Positions 15,838 to 24,895 of a DNA stretch of 34,780 bases are shown here, piece by piece; within the stretch, counting starts at the first letter, position 1, and each line of letters starts with the position of its first letter. Source of the stretch: Candidatus Tepidiaquacellales bacterium UBA6667 (lineage in GTDB: Bacteria; Bacteroidota; Ignavibacteria; Tepidaquicellales; Tepidaquicellaceae); contig DKKL01000027.1 in assembly GCA_002455255.1 (NCBI GenBank), positions 16,802 to 51,581 of the forward strand. The letters are read 5' to 3'. A program made the translations under genes and the position numbers. A model generated the notes under the pieces. It had not been told where the DNA came from, searched no databases, and was given only the letters and a program-made list of their open reading frames with translations.

Positions 15838-17283
15838 TTGAAATATAATTTAAAATTGAATAAAATCTATTTACTGATTTTCACAGTATTTGTTTTTTCT
15901 TGCAAAAATAATAATCCGGAAACTCCATTCGAGGCACTAATTAAAATTGATTCTTCAATTATAAAAATATCAAATGATGAAATTATAATTAAAACATTTC
16001 TCGGAAATGAACAAAGAAATTATTATGGAGAAAATCCTCCATCTTCGTTAAACATTAAATGGAAAAGATTTCTTGGATGGGGTAGAACAGGATTTTCAGA
16101 TAAAAAATGGTATGGTGCAGGTTGGACAGGTCAGCCATTACTCACAAAAGAAAACGATGTCTTATTTCTATATCAGGGTAGTTTTGACCATAATATAAAA
16201 AAAATAATAGCAGAGAACGGTGAAATTGTGTGGGAATATAATATGAATGATATAATAAAAGGTACCGGTACAATTTATAGCAGTAAAGTTTCTAATTCTG
16301 AAAATCCATTGTCAATATTGCAAGGCAGCAGAAGGGGGTATGGAGTTTCACTGAGTCATAATGAAAGTTTTAGTTTGCGTTCTGTTTCATTGGAAAACGG
16401 AAAAGAGGATTGGAGATATAATGTAATATATTCAGGAAACAGAAGCAGGGACGTTGATGCTTCACCACTGGTTATAAATGATACGATAATAGCAGCTCTT
16501 GAGAATGGATTATTGGCATTTATAAATCCTTCGGTTTTAGATAGTGGATTAAAATTCACAACTCCTGAAGAGATTTCAACAATTGAATTGTATAACAAAA
16601 AAAATAATTTTGGAAGAAATATTATAGAATCATCACCGACACTTTTAAATGGAATTATTTATGTGGCAAGTGAAAATGGTAATATATATGGAGTAAATCC
16701 GCAAACTAAAACGATAGTCTATCAATATCGAATAGGTTCTGATCTTGATGGTACACCGGCTGTAACCAATGATAATTGTTTATTAATAGCAGTTGAAAAG
16801 CAACATATACCGGGTTTTGGAGGAGTTTTAAAACTAAATCCTTCAGATACATTGAATCAGGAAGATTGGTTTTTTCCTGTTAAAAACAGAAATTTTGAAG
16901 ATTGGGCCGGTGGTGTTATAGGTTCAGTTTCAGTATCTAAAAATCTTTGTGCATTCACTTCAATAGAAGGTACACTTTATCTTGTGGATCACACTAAATT
17001 ATCCGAAGATATAGTATTAAGCCCTGATATGAAAAAAAAACTAAAGACACCGATACTCTTAGATAAAAAATATATTGGACCTTCTATTTCAACACCGATT
17101 ATCGTAGAAGATAAAATAATTGCATGCACCTATAACGGAATCTATTTATTTGAAATAACTCCGGATTTCAAACTTAATTTACTTGATAAATTTATAACCG
17201 GTTTTGAATCAACTCCAATTTGCTTTGATAAATGTATATATGTTGCCTCAAGAGATGGAAATCTATATTGTTTCTCTGAATAA
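15838..17283 (+). CDS. PQQ-type beta-propeller lipoprotein
   Basis: 481-aa protein with a lipobox (IYLLIFTVFVFSC, Cys at about residue 22). Repeating propeller blades are visible, such as NGEIVWEYN, NGKEDWRYNV, NGLLAFINP, NGNIYGVNPQTKTIVYQYR, GTLYLVDH and DGNLYCFSE. The blades follow the PQQ-like repeat seen in BamB and in quinoprotein dehydrogenases, but I see no PQQ catalytic site, so a structural or binding role in the envelope is more likely than an enzyme. Start is TTG. It stands alone after a terminator, 77 bases before a response regulator gene. Confidence 0.85.
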   Translation: MKYNLKLNKIYLLIFTVFVFSCKNNNPETPFEALIKIDSSIIKISNDEIIIKTFLGNEQRNYYGENPPSSLNIKWKRFLGWGRTGFSDKKWYGAGWTGQPLLTKENDVLFLYQGSFDHNIKKIIAENGEIVWEYNMNDIIKGTGTIYSSKVSNSENPLSILQGSRRGYGVSLSHNESFSLRSVSLENGKEDWRYNVIYSGNRSRDVDASPLVINDTIIAALENGLLAFINPSVLDSGLKFTTPEEISTIELYNKKNNFGRNIIESSPTLLNGIIYVASENGNIYGVNPQTKTIVYQYRIGSDLDGTPAVTNDNCLLIAVEKQHIPGFGGVLKLNPSDTLNQEDWFFPVKNRNFEDWAGGVIGSVSVSKNLCAFTSIEGTLYLVDHTKLSEDIVLSPDMKKKLKTPILLDKKYIGPSISTPIIVEDKIIACTYNGIYLFEITPDFKLNLLDKFITGFESTPICFDKCIYVASRDGNLYCFSE

Positions 17284-17360
17284 ACTCAGATTTTATTCTT
17301 TTTCATTTAATTATAAACTTATTTTGTGCATATTGAATTAGTGCCGTTTAGCATCTGCGT

Positions 17361-17996
17361 ATGATAAAAATTTTAATTGTAGATGACCATCAGATGATAC
17401 GCGAAGGCGTAAAAAAGATTCTGAAAAGTGAACCTGATATTCAAATATTAGGTGAAGCTAAAAATGGTGTTGAAGCTATTGATTTTGTTTCAAAAAACCA
17501 AATTGATCTCGTAATTCTGGATATAACATTACCCGGTCAAAGTGGTATTGATATAATGAAATCACTGCAAAAAATTCACAATAAAATTAAAATTTTAATT
17601 TTTTCTATGCATCCTGAAGATAGATTTGCTGTAAGGGCCTTAAAAAGCGGAGCTTCAGGATATTTAACAAAAGATGCCGGTGCTGAACAACTTGTAAATG
17701 CTATTCATAAGATTGCAAACGGAAGTAAATACATAAGTGAAACTCTAGCCGAGCAATTAGCGTTAGAAATATATGAAGAGAAATTTAAAGAACTTCATGA
17801 ATATTTATCAGACAGAGAATTTGAAGTTTTCCTTATGATTTCAAAAGGTAAAAAAGTTTCACATATTGCAGATGTTTTAAATATAAGTATCCCAACGGTG
17901 AATACATACAGAGCAAGAATATTGGAAAAGATGAAAATGAAATCAAATGTTGAACTTTCAAATTATGCATTAAAGCATAATTTATTGGAATCATAA
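17361..17996 (+). CDS. NarL/FixJ-family response regulator
   Basis: 211-aa two-component regulator. The receiver domain (1-120) has acidic residues Asp8 and Asp9, phospho-acceptor Asp54 (VILDITLPGQ), a switch Ser in IFSMHP and Lys in YLTKDAG. The C-terminal LuxR-type helix-turn-helix (about 149-206) reads LSDREFEVFLMISKGK, IADVLNISIPTVNTYRARI. It binds DNA when phosphorylated in this family. No kinase follows it directly on the plus strand, but two histidine kinases are encoded on the minus strand within 4 kb and are candidate partners. Targets are unknown. Confidence 0.95.
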   Translation: MIKILIVDDHQMIREGVKKILKSEPDIQILGEAKNGVEAIDFVSKNQIDLVILDITLPGQSGIDIMKSLQKIHNKIKILIFSMHPEDRFAVRALKSGASGYLTKDAGAEQLVNAIHKIANGSKYISETLAEQLALEIYEEKFKELHEYLSDREFEVFLMISKGKKVSHIADVLNISIPTVNTYRARILEKMKMKSNVELSNYALKHNLLES

Positions 17997-18019
17997 CGTT
18001 CTTTAATTTTAGAAAGTTT

Positions 18020-18038
18020 TGTCATATAAAATATGACA
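18020..18038. promoter_or_regulatory. Inverted repeat downstream of the NarL-type regulator
   Basis: TGTCATAT and ATATGACA form a perfect 8-base inverted repeat with an AAA spacer. It has no T-tract, so it resembles a protein-binding site more than a terminator. No matching regulator is assigned. Confidence 0.35.
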
Positions 18039-18121
18039 CAATTTTCATATAAAATACGGTTTTATCAATGTTTGAATTAACTTAAATTTGTAATGTAAAT
18101 TCATTCATTCTCTAACATACG

Positions 18122-18154
18122 ACATTGATCCTCCTCAATGTTTTTGTTTTTTTT
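18122..18154 (+). terminator. Intrinsic terminator with CU-rich loop
   Basis: ACATTGA (18122-18128) pairs with TCAATGT (18135-18141), loop TCCTCC, followed by a long T-rich run to about 18154. It probably ends the NarL-type regulator transcript or a small RNA. The loop is complementary to the core of a Shine-Dalgarno sequence. Confidence 0.65.
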
Positions 18155-18160
18155 AAATTT

Positions 18161-18250
18161 AAGATGACCGGCTTTAAAACTAATTTAACCTCAAATCACA
18201 TCTCACCTTTCGGCGCATTATTAAAGCCGGCATCTTATTTTTTCTTTGTT
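18161..18250 (+). ncRNA. Candidate structured leader or small RNA with long stem and U-tract
   Basis: AAGATG-(A)-CCGGCTTTAA at 18161-18177 pairs with TTAAAGCCGGCATCTT at 18221-18236: 16 bp with one bulged base. A T-rich run follows to about 18254. The 43-base inner part is C-rich and holds CACCTTTCGG at 18204-18213, similar to CACCTCCGG in the element at 9811-9890. It ends about 25 bases before a response regulator ATG. I see the stem directly; whether it is a leader, attenuator or independent RNA is inferred. Confidence 0.5.
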
Positions 18251-18273
18251 TTTTCAATCCCTAAATTCTATCT

Positions 18274-18636
18274 ATGAATATTTTTCTTGTTGAAGATTCA
18301 ATTTATATTCGTGACAGAATGAAAAAACTCCTCAGACAAATTCCGGATGCAGAAATTAAAGGTTTTTTTGATGATTCTAAAACTGCATTTGAAGAAGTTC
18401 AAAAATCACAACCTGATATAATTATTATTGATATTTTTTTAAAAGTTGGAAGTGGGCTAGATTTAATAACAAAAGTAAAATCAATTTACCCTGATATTAT
18501 TGTTATAGTTTTTACTAATTATGCCATTCCATTTTTTGAAAAGAAATGTAAAGATGCAGGTGTAAATTATTTTTTGGATAAATCGGAAGACTTTGACAAG
18601 GTTTTTGATATCGTGAATGAATTTCAGAAGGTCTAA
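18274..18636 (+). CDS. Stand-alone receiver-domain protein (CheY-like)
   Basis: 120-aa single receiver domain with no output domain. Acidic pair Glu7-Asp8, phospho-acceptor Asp53 (IIIIDIFLKVGSG), a switch Thr in VFTNYA and Lys in FLDKSED are in place, so it should be phosphorylatable. Such proteins act as phosphate sinks, relay intermediates or protein-binding switches. It is convergent with the REC-kinase gene on the minus strand, overlapping it by 4 bases, and follows a structured non-coding element. Confidence 0.92.
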   Translation: MNIFLVEDSIYIRDRMKKLLRQIPDAEIKGFFDDSKTAFEEVQKSQPDIIIIDIFLKVGSGLDLITKVKSIYPDIIVIVFTNYAIPFFEKKCKDAGVNYFLDKSEDFDKVFDIVNEFQKV

Positions 18637-19733
18637 CTGATTTTTTTAAATTTAATTTTTATATTAGTATATCCGTCTTCTTCTGCTTTTATTTCAAGCG
18701 GTGCATTGTATAACGTAGATATATTTTTTACTATTGCCAGTCCTAAACCTAACCCCTGTTGCTCATAATGATGTCTTTGAAATTGCATAAATGCACCAAT
18801 ATATTTTATTTGTTCCGGTGTTAATGCTCTGCCTTCATTTGTAATCTCAAGAATGTATTCATCATTTTCAGAATTGTCTGTTAAAATTATTCTGTTACCG
18901 GATGATGAATGTTTGAACGTATTGTCAATCAATTGATTTATGAGAATATTAAAATGCTCTTCCGAAATATTAATTTTTACATTGTTGTCAACATGAGAGT
19001 TTACATCATTTGCCCGTGAAGGATATAGCATTTTGTAATCTTCTATTATTTTATTTACAATATCGGCAGGGAATTCAGTAATCGCATCTTTATATTTTGA
19101 TTTTTCATTTTCATTGCTTAAAATCAACTCCAGATTTGTATAAATCAATTGATTACGTATCAATGTTTCAAGTTTTTTTGCTGATGTCTCAATCATTTCA
19201 TAATATTCGTTTCGTTCTTCAGGTGTTGAAGTCTTATTCATATCCTGCAAAATTTCAAGTGAAGTCAATATTCCGGTTAGTGAAGTTCTTAATTCATGAG
19301 GAAGTGAGTATATAATATTAGTTCTCAGTTCATCCATTTTTGTTTCGGTTTTTTCTTCAATTGTTTTAGCTTTTTCAAGTCGCGTACTTATAACATTTAA
19401 TAATTCATCTGTTGTAAATGGTTTAATCAGATAATCATCTGCTCCTAATGCCATACCTTCTCTTAAATCTCCCTTTTGAGATTTAGCTGTGAGGAAAATA
19501 AAAGGAATTAATGAAGTTGATTTATCACTTTTTAATTCGTTTATCACTCCATATCCGTCTAATTCAGGCATCATTACATCACAAATAATAAAATCAGGAA
19601 TTTCTTTTTTCGCTAACTCAACTCCAGTTTTACCATTATCTGCTGTTAAAACTTTATAATTCTCTTCTTCAAGAATATCCTGAATAGTTTCTCTTATTAT
19701 TTCTTCATCTTCTATAACTAATATGGTTTTCAT
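18633..19733 (-). CDS. Receiver-histidine kinase hybrid (REC-HisKA-HATPase), soluble
   Basis: 366 aa with an N-terminal receiver (1-118; phospho-acceptor Asp52 in IICDVMMPELDG, Lys104 in LIKPF), then a HisKA helix with His146 (SLPHELRTSLTGI, Ser where most kinases have Pro) and an HATPase_c domain. The ATP-binding N box is NQLIDNTFKHS and the G2 box QQGLGLGLAIV. The G1 box reads ITNEGRAL, with Asn where Asp is usual, as in some relatives. There is no membrane segment or signal peptide. It is last in a packed minus-strand run, 5 bases after a GAF-PAS kinase, and could be phosphorylated by it. The output is not obvious: it has no DNA-binding domain. Confidence 0.93.
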   Translation of the reverse strand: MKTILVIEDEEIIRETIQDILEEENYKVLTADNGKTGVELAKKEIPDFIICDVMMPELDGYGVINELKSDKSTSLIPFIFLTAKSQKGDLREGMALGADDYLIKPFTTDELLNVISTRLEKAKTIEEKTETKMDELRTNIIYSLPHELRTSLTGILTSLEILQDMNKTSTPEERNEYYEMIETSAKKLETLIRNQLIYTNLELILSNENEKSKYKDAITEFPADIVNKIIEDYKMLYPSRANDVNSHVDNNVKINISEEHFNILINQLIDNTFKHSSSGNRIILTDNSENDEYILEITNEGRALTPEQIKYIGAFMQFQRHHYEQQGLGLGLAIVKNISTLYNAPLEIKAEEDGYTNIKIKFKKIS

Positions 19734-19738
19734 AAATA

Positions 19739-21388
19739 TTAATTCTTTAATGGTATTGTGACTGTAAATACTGAACCCTCATTTAATCTGCTGCTGATAT
19801 CAATACTACCGTTCAAAATTTCAAGATTCCTGTTTACTATTGCTAATCCTAAGCCGGTACCATTTATATTTTTTGCATTTTCTGCTTTATAAAATGGTTC
19901 TGTAATTTTTTTAATTTCATCATCAGGTATCCCAATTCCTCTATCTTCAACTCTTATTAACAGTTCATTATTTATTAAATCTGTTTTTACGGAAATTGAA
20001 TTTCCGTTTCTTGAAAATTTTACGGCATTCTCTAAAAGATTTTCAATAATTTCAGTTAATATCTGTCTATCAATATAAATTTCACCTTTAATATTATTCG
20101 TTTTCTTTATTTCCGGTCTGAAATTTTCAGGTTTCGTCGCAAGTGCTCTTTTAATACTTAAATCAATAATTTCATCTATATTTAAATATTCAAAATGTAT
20201 TAATGGATTGAAATTTTCGTCACTTCCAAATATCAACACATCATTTAAAAGTTTTTCAATCCTTTGAACCGCTTCACCAATTCTATCAAGTGATTTCTCC
20301 ACTTTGTCCTCATTTATTTTTATACCATTCCTTTGAAGAAAATCTTTATTGGAAAGTATAATTGTCAATGGTGTTCTTAATTCATGAGAGACCATGGTAA
20401 CAAATCTGCTTTTTAATTCACTTAACTCTTTTTCACGCTTAAATGCTTTTATTATTTCATCTTCGGCTTTTTTTCTTTCCGTTATATCATAAAATCCGGT
20501 TGCAATTGCTTTCTCTGTTTCAAATTCAATTATTCTGTTTGAGATTAATACCCAAACCGGCTCTCCGGTTATTTTTTTTGCTCTTAATTCAAAATTTTTT
20601 ACTTGACCGAATTCTTTGATAATTTTTATTACTTCATCTCTGTCTTTAGGATCGTAATATAAATCAGTAGTTTTAAAATCAAAAAGATTTTCTTTTTGTA
20701 TTCCTGATAATTCCAAAAATGCATCATTACCATATAAAATATTCCCGTCTGTTATTTTACTTATAATTACTGGAACAGGTAAATTATCCGCTATTAATCT
20801 GAATTTTTCACGGCTTTTATATAATTCTTCTTCAAATTTATTTCTTTCTGATTCTTCTTTTGCAAGCGAAATCATTATTGCAATAGAATTTGCATAATCA
20901 ATTTCTTCTATCAGCCAGTTTCTTGCATCTCCTGTATGTTCATGGCATAATACTCCGACTGCATTGCCTTTATACCAAACAGGTATATCCAACATTGAAG
21001 AAATATTGTTAGGTATCAAATAATTTTCAGTAAATTCATTTGTGTTTTCATCTTCACGGGCATTATCGGCAATAATTGGTATATTTTTATTAATGGCGTT
21101 GAAATATTTTGGAAACTCTGTTTCTTTTAGTATAAAACCTTTATAGGTTTCATTAAAATCTTCTAACCTTTGGTCATATAAATATTCACATACAATTTTA
21201 CCGTTATTACTTGTGCTCCAATAGCTCACCCTTTCCACTTCAAGTGAATCTGAAGCCATTTGCAAAATCTTTTTTAATGCTAAACTAAAATCAGATTTAT
21301 CAATTTTTACAAGTTCAATTAATACATTTCTGAAGGCAGAGATTTTTTCTGCTTTTTTCCTAAATATATTTTCTTCTTTATCAGTCAA
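19739..21388 (-). CDS. Soluble GAF-PAS sensor histidine kinase
   Basis: 549 aa. A GAF domain spans about 25-180 (ILQMASDSLEVERVSYW, MLDIPVWYKGNAVGVLCHEH), a PAS/PAC unit about 190-305 (RLIADNLPVPVIISK, ATGFYDITERKKAE), HisKA has His335 (VTMVSHELRTPLTIILSN), and HATPase_c has N box LLENAVKFS, G1 VEDRGIGIPDDE and G2 GTGLGLAIVN. No transmembrane helix is present, so it senses a cytosolic signal. Start is TTG. It lies 4 bases after the 99-aa gene and 5 before the REC-kinase, in a run with a peptide importer. Candidate partners are the adjacent hybrid kinase and the two response regulators on the plus strand. Confidence 0.93.
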   Translation of the reverse strand: MTDKEENIFRKKAEKISAFRNVLIELVKIDKSDFSLALKKILQMASDSLEVERVSYWSTSNNGKIVCEYLYDQRLEDFNETYKGFILKETEFPKYFNAINKNIPIIADNAREDENTNEFTENYLIPNNISSMLDIPVWYKGNAVGVLCHEHTGDARNWLIEEIDYANSIAIMISLAKEESERNKFEEELYKSREKFRLIADNLPVPVIISKITDGNILYGNDAFLELSGIQKENLFDFKTTDLYYDPKDRDEVIKIIKEFGQVKNFELRAKKITGEPVWVLISNRIIEFETEKAIATGFYDITERKKAEDEIIKAFKREKELSELKSRFVTMVSHELRTPLTIILSNKDFLQRNGIKINEDKVEKSLDRIGEAVQRIEKLLNDVLIFGSDENFNPLIHFEYLNIDEIIDLSIKRALATKPENFRPEIKKTNNIKGEIYIDRQILTEIIENLLENAVKFSRNGNSISVKTDLINNELLIRVEDRGIGIPDDEIKKITEPFYKAENAKNINGTGLGLAIVNRNLEILNGSIDISSRLNEGSVFTVTIPLKN

Positions 21389-21392
21389 TTAA

Positions 21393-21692
21393 TTAATTAT
21401 TATCAAGTTTGATTTTTTTCAACATTCTGTCAATACATGGATTACTGTATGTTCCATACGCATCTATCAGTATTCCTTTATTCCCGTCTTTAGATTCAAA
21501 TAAATACAAAGCACTCATATCATCAGGATTTGACTCACCTTCAAATCTGTAAACTTTGACAATTTCAATTTCATCCGTATTATAAGTTTTTCCGGATAAC
21601 AAAATATCATCACCGGATATTTCAATTTCATTTGTAAAACCTTCTTCAGAAATCTTATTGAGAACTTCAGAAAGTGTTTTCATATATCGCAT
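21393..21692 (-). CDS. Small conserved protein of unknown function
   Basis: 99-aa acidic protein, no signal peptide. The central VYRFEGESNPDDMSALYLFES and GNKGILIDAYGTYSNP recall a small family in Bacteroidota that is often labelled phosphoribosylpyrophosphate synthetase, a label its size cannot justify. The start at 21692 has an AGGA a few bases upstream; an ATG three codons later is also possible. It is embedded between oppF-like and histidine kinase genes, with short gaps on both sides, so it may be part of their transcript. Function not assigned. Confidence 0.75.
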   Translation of the reverse strand: MRYMKTLSEVLNKISEEGFTNEIEISGDDILLSGKTYNTDEIEIVKVYRFEGESNPDDMSALYLFESKDGNKGILIDAYGTYSNPCIDRMLKKIKLDNN

Positions 21693-21713
21693 ATTTAAAT
21701 CCTGAAAATACTT

Positions 21714-22718
21714 TTAATTTGTATAAGGACAAGCCGCAAATTGTTCATCTCTTTTTAGCTCAAGAGGAGGTACTTTCAAAGCACATTCATCTCTGGCTAT
21801 GGGACATCTCGTCCTGAATCCGCAACCGCTCGGTTTATTTAAAGGTGTAGGCACATCTCCTTTTAATATAACTCTTTCCTTTCCTTTTCTGTTAGGGTCA
21901 GGTAATGGAACTGCGGAAAGCAATGCTTTTGTATAAGGGTGTATTGGGTTGTGATAAATATCTGCACCTTTCCCAAGTTCAACAATATTTCCAAGGTACA
22001 TAACAGCAATTTTGGAACTGATATATTCTACTACTGATAAATCGTGTGCTATGAAAAGCAAACTTAAATCAAAATCTTTCTGTAAAGACTGTAATAAATT
22101 TATGACCTGTGCCTGAATAGATACATCAAGTGCAGAAACAGGTTCATCTGCTATAATTATCTTCGGATTTGTTGCTAACGCTCTTGCTATCCCAATTCTT
22201 TGTCTTTGACCACCGGAAAACTCATGAGGATATCTTTTGCTTTGATCAGGATTCAAACCAACTTTTTCAAGTAACCATGAAACTTTCTCTAATCTTTCAG
22301 TTTTAGTCATATTGGTATGGTATAGCATTGGTTCTGCTATAATTTGTCCAACTGATAATCTTGAATTAAGTGATGAATAAGGATCTTGAAAAATCATTTG
22401 AATACTTCCACGGTGTTTTCTCATCTCTGATGTAGAAAGCTTTACAAGATCAATAATGCCATTATCAGTTTTTAATAAAACTTCACCTTCTATAATTGCA
22501 TCAGGTGAGTTAAACTTTAATATGTTAATAATAGCTTTACCAACCGTAGATTTTCCACAACCCGATTCACCCACCAAACCTAATGTTTCTCCTTGTTTCA
22601 ATTCAAGAGTAACACCATCCACTGCATTTACTTCAGCAACTTTCTTTAGGAAAATACCGCCATGTATGGGAAATCTGACTTTTAAATTTTTTACTTCTAA
22701 TATGTTTTCAGGATTCAT
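21714..22718 (-). CDS. oppF: Peptide ABC transporter ATP-binding protein (OppF/DppF type)
   Basis: 334-aa cytosolic ATPase of an oligopeptide importer. Walker A is GESGCGKS (50-57), the signature SGGQRQRIGIARAL, Walker B IIIADEPVSALD, and a switch His in FIAHDLSVVEY. The C-terminal OppD/F extension has PTPLNKPSGCGFRTRCP, ECALKVPPL and AACPY, whose cysteines are typical of the oligopeptide extension that can hold an Fe-S cluster. It is the last of five importer genes. In E. coli the Yej system has both ATPases fused in YejF; here they are separate. Confidence 0.95.
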   Translation of the reverse strand: MNPENILEVKNLKVRFPIHGGIFLKKVAEVNAVDGVTLELKQGETLGLVGESGCGKSTVGKAIINILKFNSPDAIIEGEVLLKTDNGIIDLVKLSTSEMRKHRGSIQMIFQDPYSSLNSRLSVGQIIAEPMLYHTNMTKTERLEKVSWLLEKVGLNPDQSKRYPHEFSGGQRQRIGIARALATNPKIIIADEPVSALDVSIQAQVINLLQSLQKDFDLSLLFIAHDLSVVEYISSKIAVMYLGNIVELGKGADIYHNPIHPYTKALLSAVPLPDPNRKGKERVILKGDVPTPLNKPSGCGFRTRCPIARDECALKVPPLELKRDEQFAACPYTN

Positions 22719-22736
22719 CTGAATAAACTTAACTTT

Positions 22737-23786
22737 TTAATATAAATGACATCTGACTTTATGACCCGGAGCTAATTCTTTTAGTTCGGGTTCAGTGTTC
22801 CAGCAAATATCCATAACTTTAACACACCTTGTGCAAAATTTACAACCTTTCGGAAGTTCAAGTATATTAGGAACATTCCCGGGTATAGCTTTTAATTCTT
22901 CTTTTCTTTCCGCATAAGGATCAGGAAGTGAATCAAGCAAGCCCTGTGTATATGGATGTTTCGGACTTACAAATAATGAGTTTACATCTGCAATTTCCTG
23001 AATTTTTCCGCCATACATAACTATTACTCTGTCACAAATTTCAGCAACTACACCTAAATTATGTGTTATTAATAATATTGCCGCTTCCTGTCTCTTCTCT
23101 TTTAATTTAACCATTAATTCAAGTATCTGTGCCTGAATCGTAACATCAAGGGCAGTTGTTGGTTCATCTGCAATAAGTAATGCAGGATTGCACGCAAGTG
23201 CCATTGCTATCATCACTCTCTGTCTCATTCCACCGCTGAACTGATGTGGATAATCTTCTATCCTTTTTTCAGGTGCCGGAATTCCTACAGCATCTAACAT
23301 TGAGATTGCCTTTTTTACGGCATCTGCTTTACTGATTTTTTCATGTCTTAAAATAACCTCAAGTATTTGATCTTTAATTTTCATCACAGGATTTAAGGAA
23401 GTCATTGGTTCCTGAAATATCATTGATATCTCATTCCCTCTATACTCCTGCATCTGTTCATATGTTAATTTTAATAAATCAACACCTTTGAAAATTATTT
23501 CACCGGCAACAATTTTTCCCGGAGGATCCGGAATTAATCTTGTAATAGAATATGCTGTAACAGATTTTCCTGAACCTGATTCACCAACGATGCCTAAAAC
23601 TTCTCCTTCAATAATATCAAATGAAACATTATCTACTGCCTTTGCCGCTACTTTGCCAATTATATATTTATCCTTAAACCCAAAATTATCTGCATCACTT
23701 GATTTATTGTCAATCTGTTTATCAGTTGCCTCTACAAAAAAGTATGTTTTAAGATTTTTTATTTCTACAAGTTTCTTTTTTTCCAT
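22737..23786 (-). CDS. oppD: Peptide ABC transporter ATP-binding protein (OppD/DppD type)
   Basis: 349-aa ATPase partner of OppF. Walker A is GESGSGKS (68-75), the signature SGGMRQRVMIAMAL, Walker B LLIADEPTTALD, and the switch His LITHNLGVVAE. The C-terminus has the CKFCTRCVKVMDICW cysteine extension. There is an extra segment at about 20-48 before the first nucleotide-binding strands, longer than in most OppD proteins. It starts 4 bases after the permease gene and ends 18 before oppF. It powers uptake through the two permeases upstream. Confidence 0.95.
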   Translation of the reverse strand: MEKKKLVEIKNLKTYFFVEATDKQIDNKSSDADNFGFKDKYIIGKVAAKAVDNVSFDIIEGEVLGIVGESGSGKSVTAYSITRLIPDPPGKIVAGEIIFKGVDLLKLTYEQMQEYRGNEISMIFQEPMTSLNPVMKIKDQILEVILRHEKISKADAVKKAISMLDAVGIPAPEKRIEDYPHQFSGGMRQRVMIAMALACNPALLIADEPTTALDVTIQAQILELMVKLKEKRQEAAILLITHNLGVVAEICDRVIVMYGGKIQEIADVNSLFVSPKHPYTQGLLDSLPDPYAERKEELKAIPGNVPNILELPKGCKFCTRCVKVMDICWNTEPELKELAPGHKVRCHLY

Positions 23787-23790
23787 ATCT

Positions 23791-24879
23791 TTATCTTAAT
23801 CTTGAATAAACTTTCGGATCAAACGCTTCTCTGATTGCTTCTCCGATAAATGTTATCATAAGTAATGTTAAAAACATTGCAATTAATGGTGTCATAATTA
23901 ACCACCAATAGTCAATGTTTGTAAGTCCCTGTTGCATAAGTTGACCCCAGCTTGGAGTTGGAGCAGGTAAACCGAATCCGAGAAAATCCAGTGATACTAA
24001 TGAAAATATATTAGCCACTATTGCAAATGGTGCATATGAGATTACCGGAGTTAATGAATTTGGAAGTATATGTTTAAAAATTACTATTCTGTTTTTTGCA
24101 CCCATTGATACTGCTGCTGCTACATAATCTCTTGCTTTTTCTCTGTAAAATTCGCCTCTCATATAATATGTCATCCCAATCCAGTTAAAGAGTGTTAAAA
24201 TAACAACGAGTAATAAAAAGTTTGGATTGATTATAGAACTGATTATAATAATTACATATAAAAATGGAAGTGTTCCCCAAATTTCAATAAATCTCTGACC
24301 TAATATATCTACTTTACCTCCATAAAATCCAAGTAAAGCTCCTATAGCAATACCGATTATATAAGAGAAAAATGTAACAACTAAGGCAAATGATAAACCT
24401 ATATTGAAACCGTATAATAATCTCGCAAATACATCTCGACCCCTGTCATCAGTTCCTGCCCAATGTTCAGCTGATGGTGGGTGTGGAGGGTTTCCTTCAA
24501 GTTCGTTTAATAAATTCTCATTAGGTCCAAATGGGTAAAACGGCATCAATACCCAATTTCCCTGATTTTCTTCTGAGTATTGTTTTTTTAGAAATCTGTA
24601 GTTTGCCTCACCATATGGGTCTCTCGTTTGTCCTAAATCAGTTGCCTGATAAGTATTAAACAATGGGAAATAATAACTTCCGTTATAATGCACCAGCAGT
24701 GCACTTTTCCCTACAAAAAGAGGAAGTATAAAAGATAGTAAAAAAGCAGTTACAATAACCAGGAAAGAGATGTATCCACGTTTGAGTGTTTTAAACTTTC
24801 TCCATCTCTTTTGTAGAATTGAAACTGATACTTTTTTTACAGTCTCTTCTTTTATTTCAGTATTTTTATTTTCCGACAT
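23791..24879 (-). CDS. yejE: Peptide ABC transporter permease, YejE type
   Basis: 362-aa inner-membrane permease of the DppC/OppC class. One helix at about 36-57 is followed by a long periplasmic loop (about 60-145) with PFYPFGPNENLLN and PPHPPSAEHWAGTDDRGRD; this enlarged loop and the PPSAxxWxGTDDxGRDV entry are hallmarks of YejE rather than OppC. Five more helices follow, with the EAA-type loop AVSMGAKNRIVIFKHILPNS that contacts the ATPases. It sits between the YejB-like permease (16-base gap) and oppD (4-base gap). Confidence 0.93.
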   Translation of the reverse strand: MSENKNTEIKEETVKKVSVSILQKRWRKFKTLKRGYISFLVIVTAFLLSFILPLFVGKSALLVHYNGSYYFPLFNTYQATDLGQTRDPYGEANYRFLKKQYSEENQGNWVLMPFYPFGPNENLLNELEGNPPHPPSAEHWAGTDDRGRDVFARLLYGFNIGLSFALVVTFFSYIIGIAIGALLGFYGGKVDILGQRFIEIWGTLPFLYVIIIISSIINPNFLLLVVILTLFNWIGMTYYMRGEFYREKARDYVAAAVSMGAKNRIVIFKHILPNSLTPVISYAPFAIVANIFSLVSLDFLGFGLPAPTPSWGQLMQQGLTNIDYWWLIMTPLIAMFLTLLMITFIGEAIREAFDPKVYSRLR

Positions 24880-24895
24880 TAAAACTCAATTATTT

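Noticed and set aside
18100..18145. Minus-strand mini-gene behind GAGGAGGATC near 18130
   Set aside because: The AGGAGG is the loop of a terminator read backwards, and the frame after the ATG is only about six codons.
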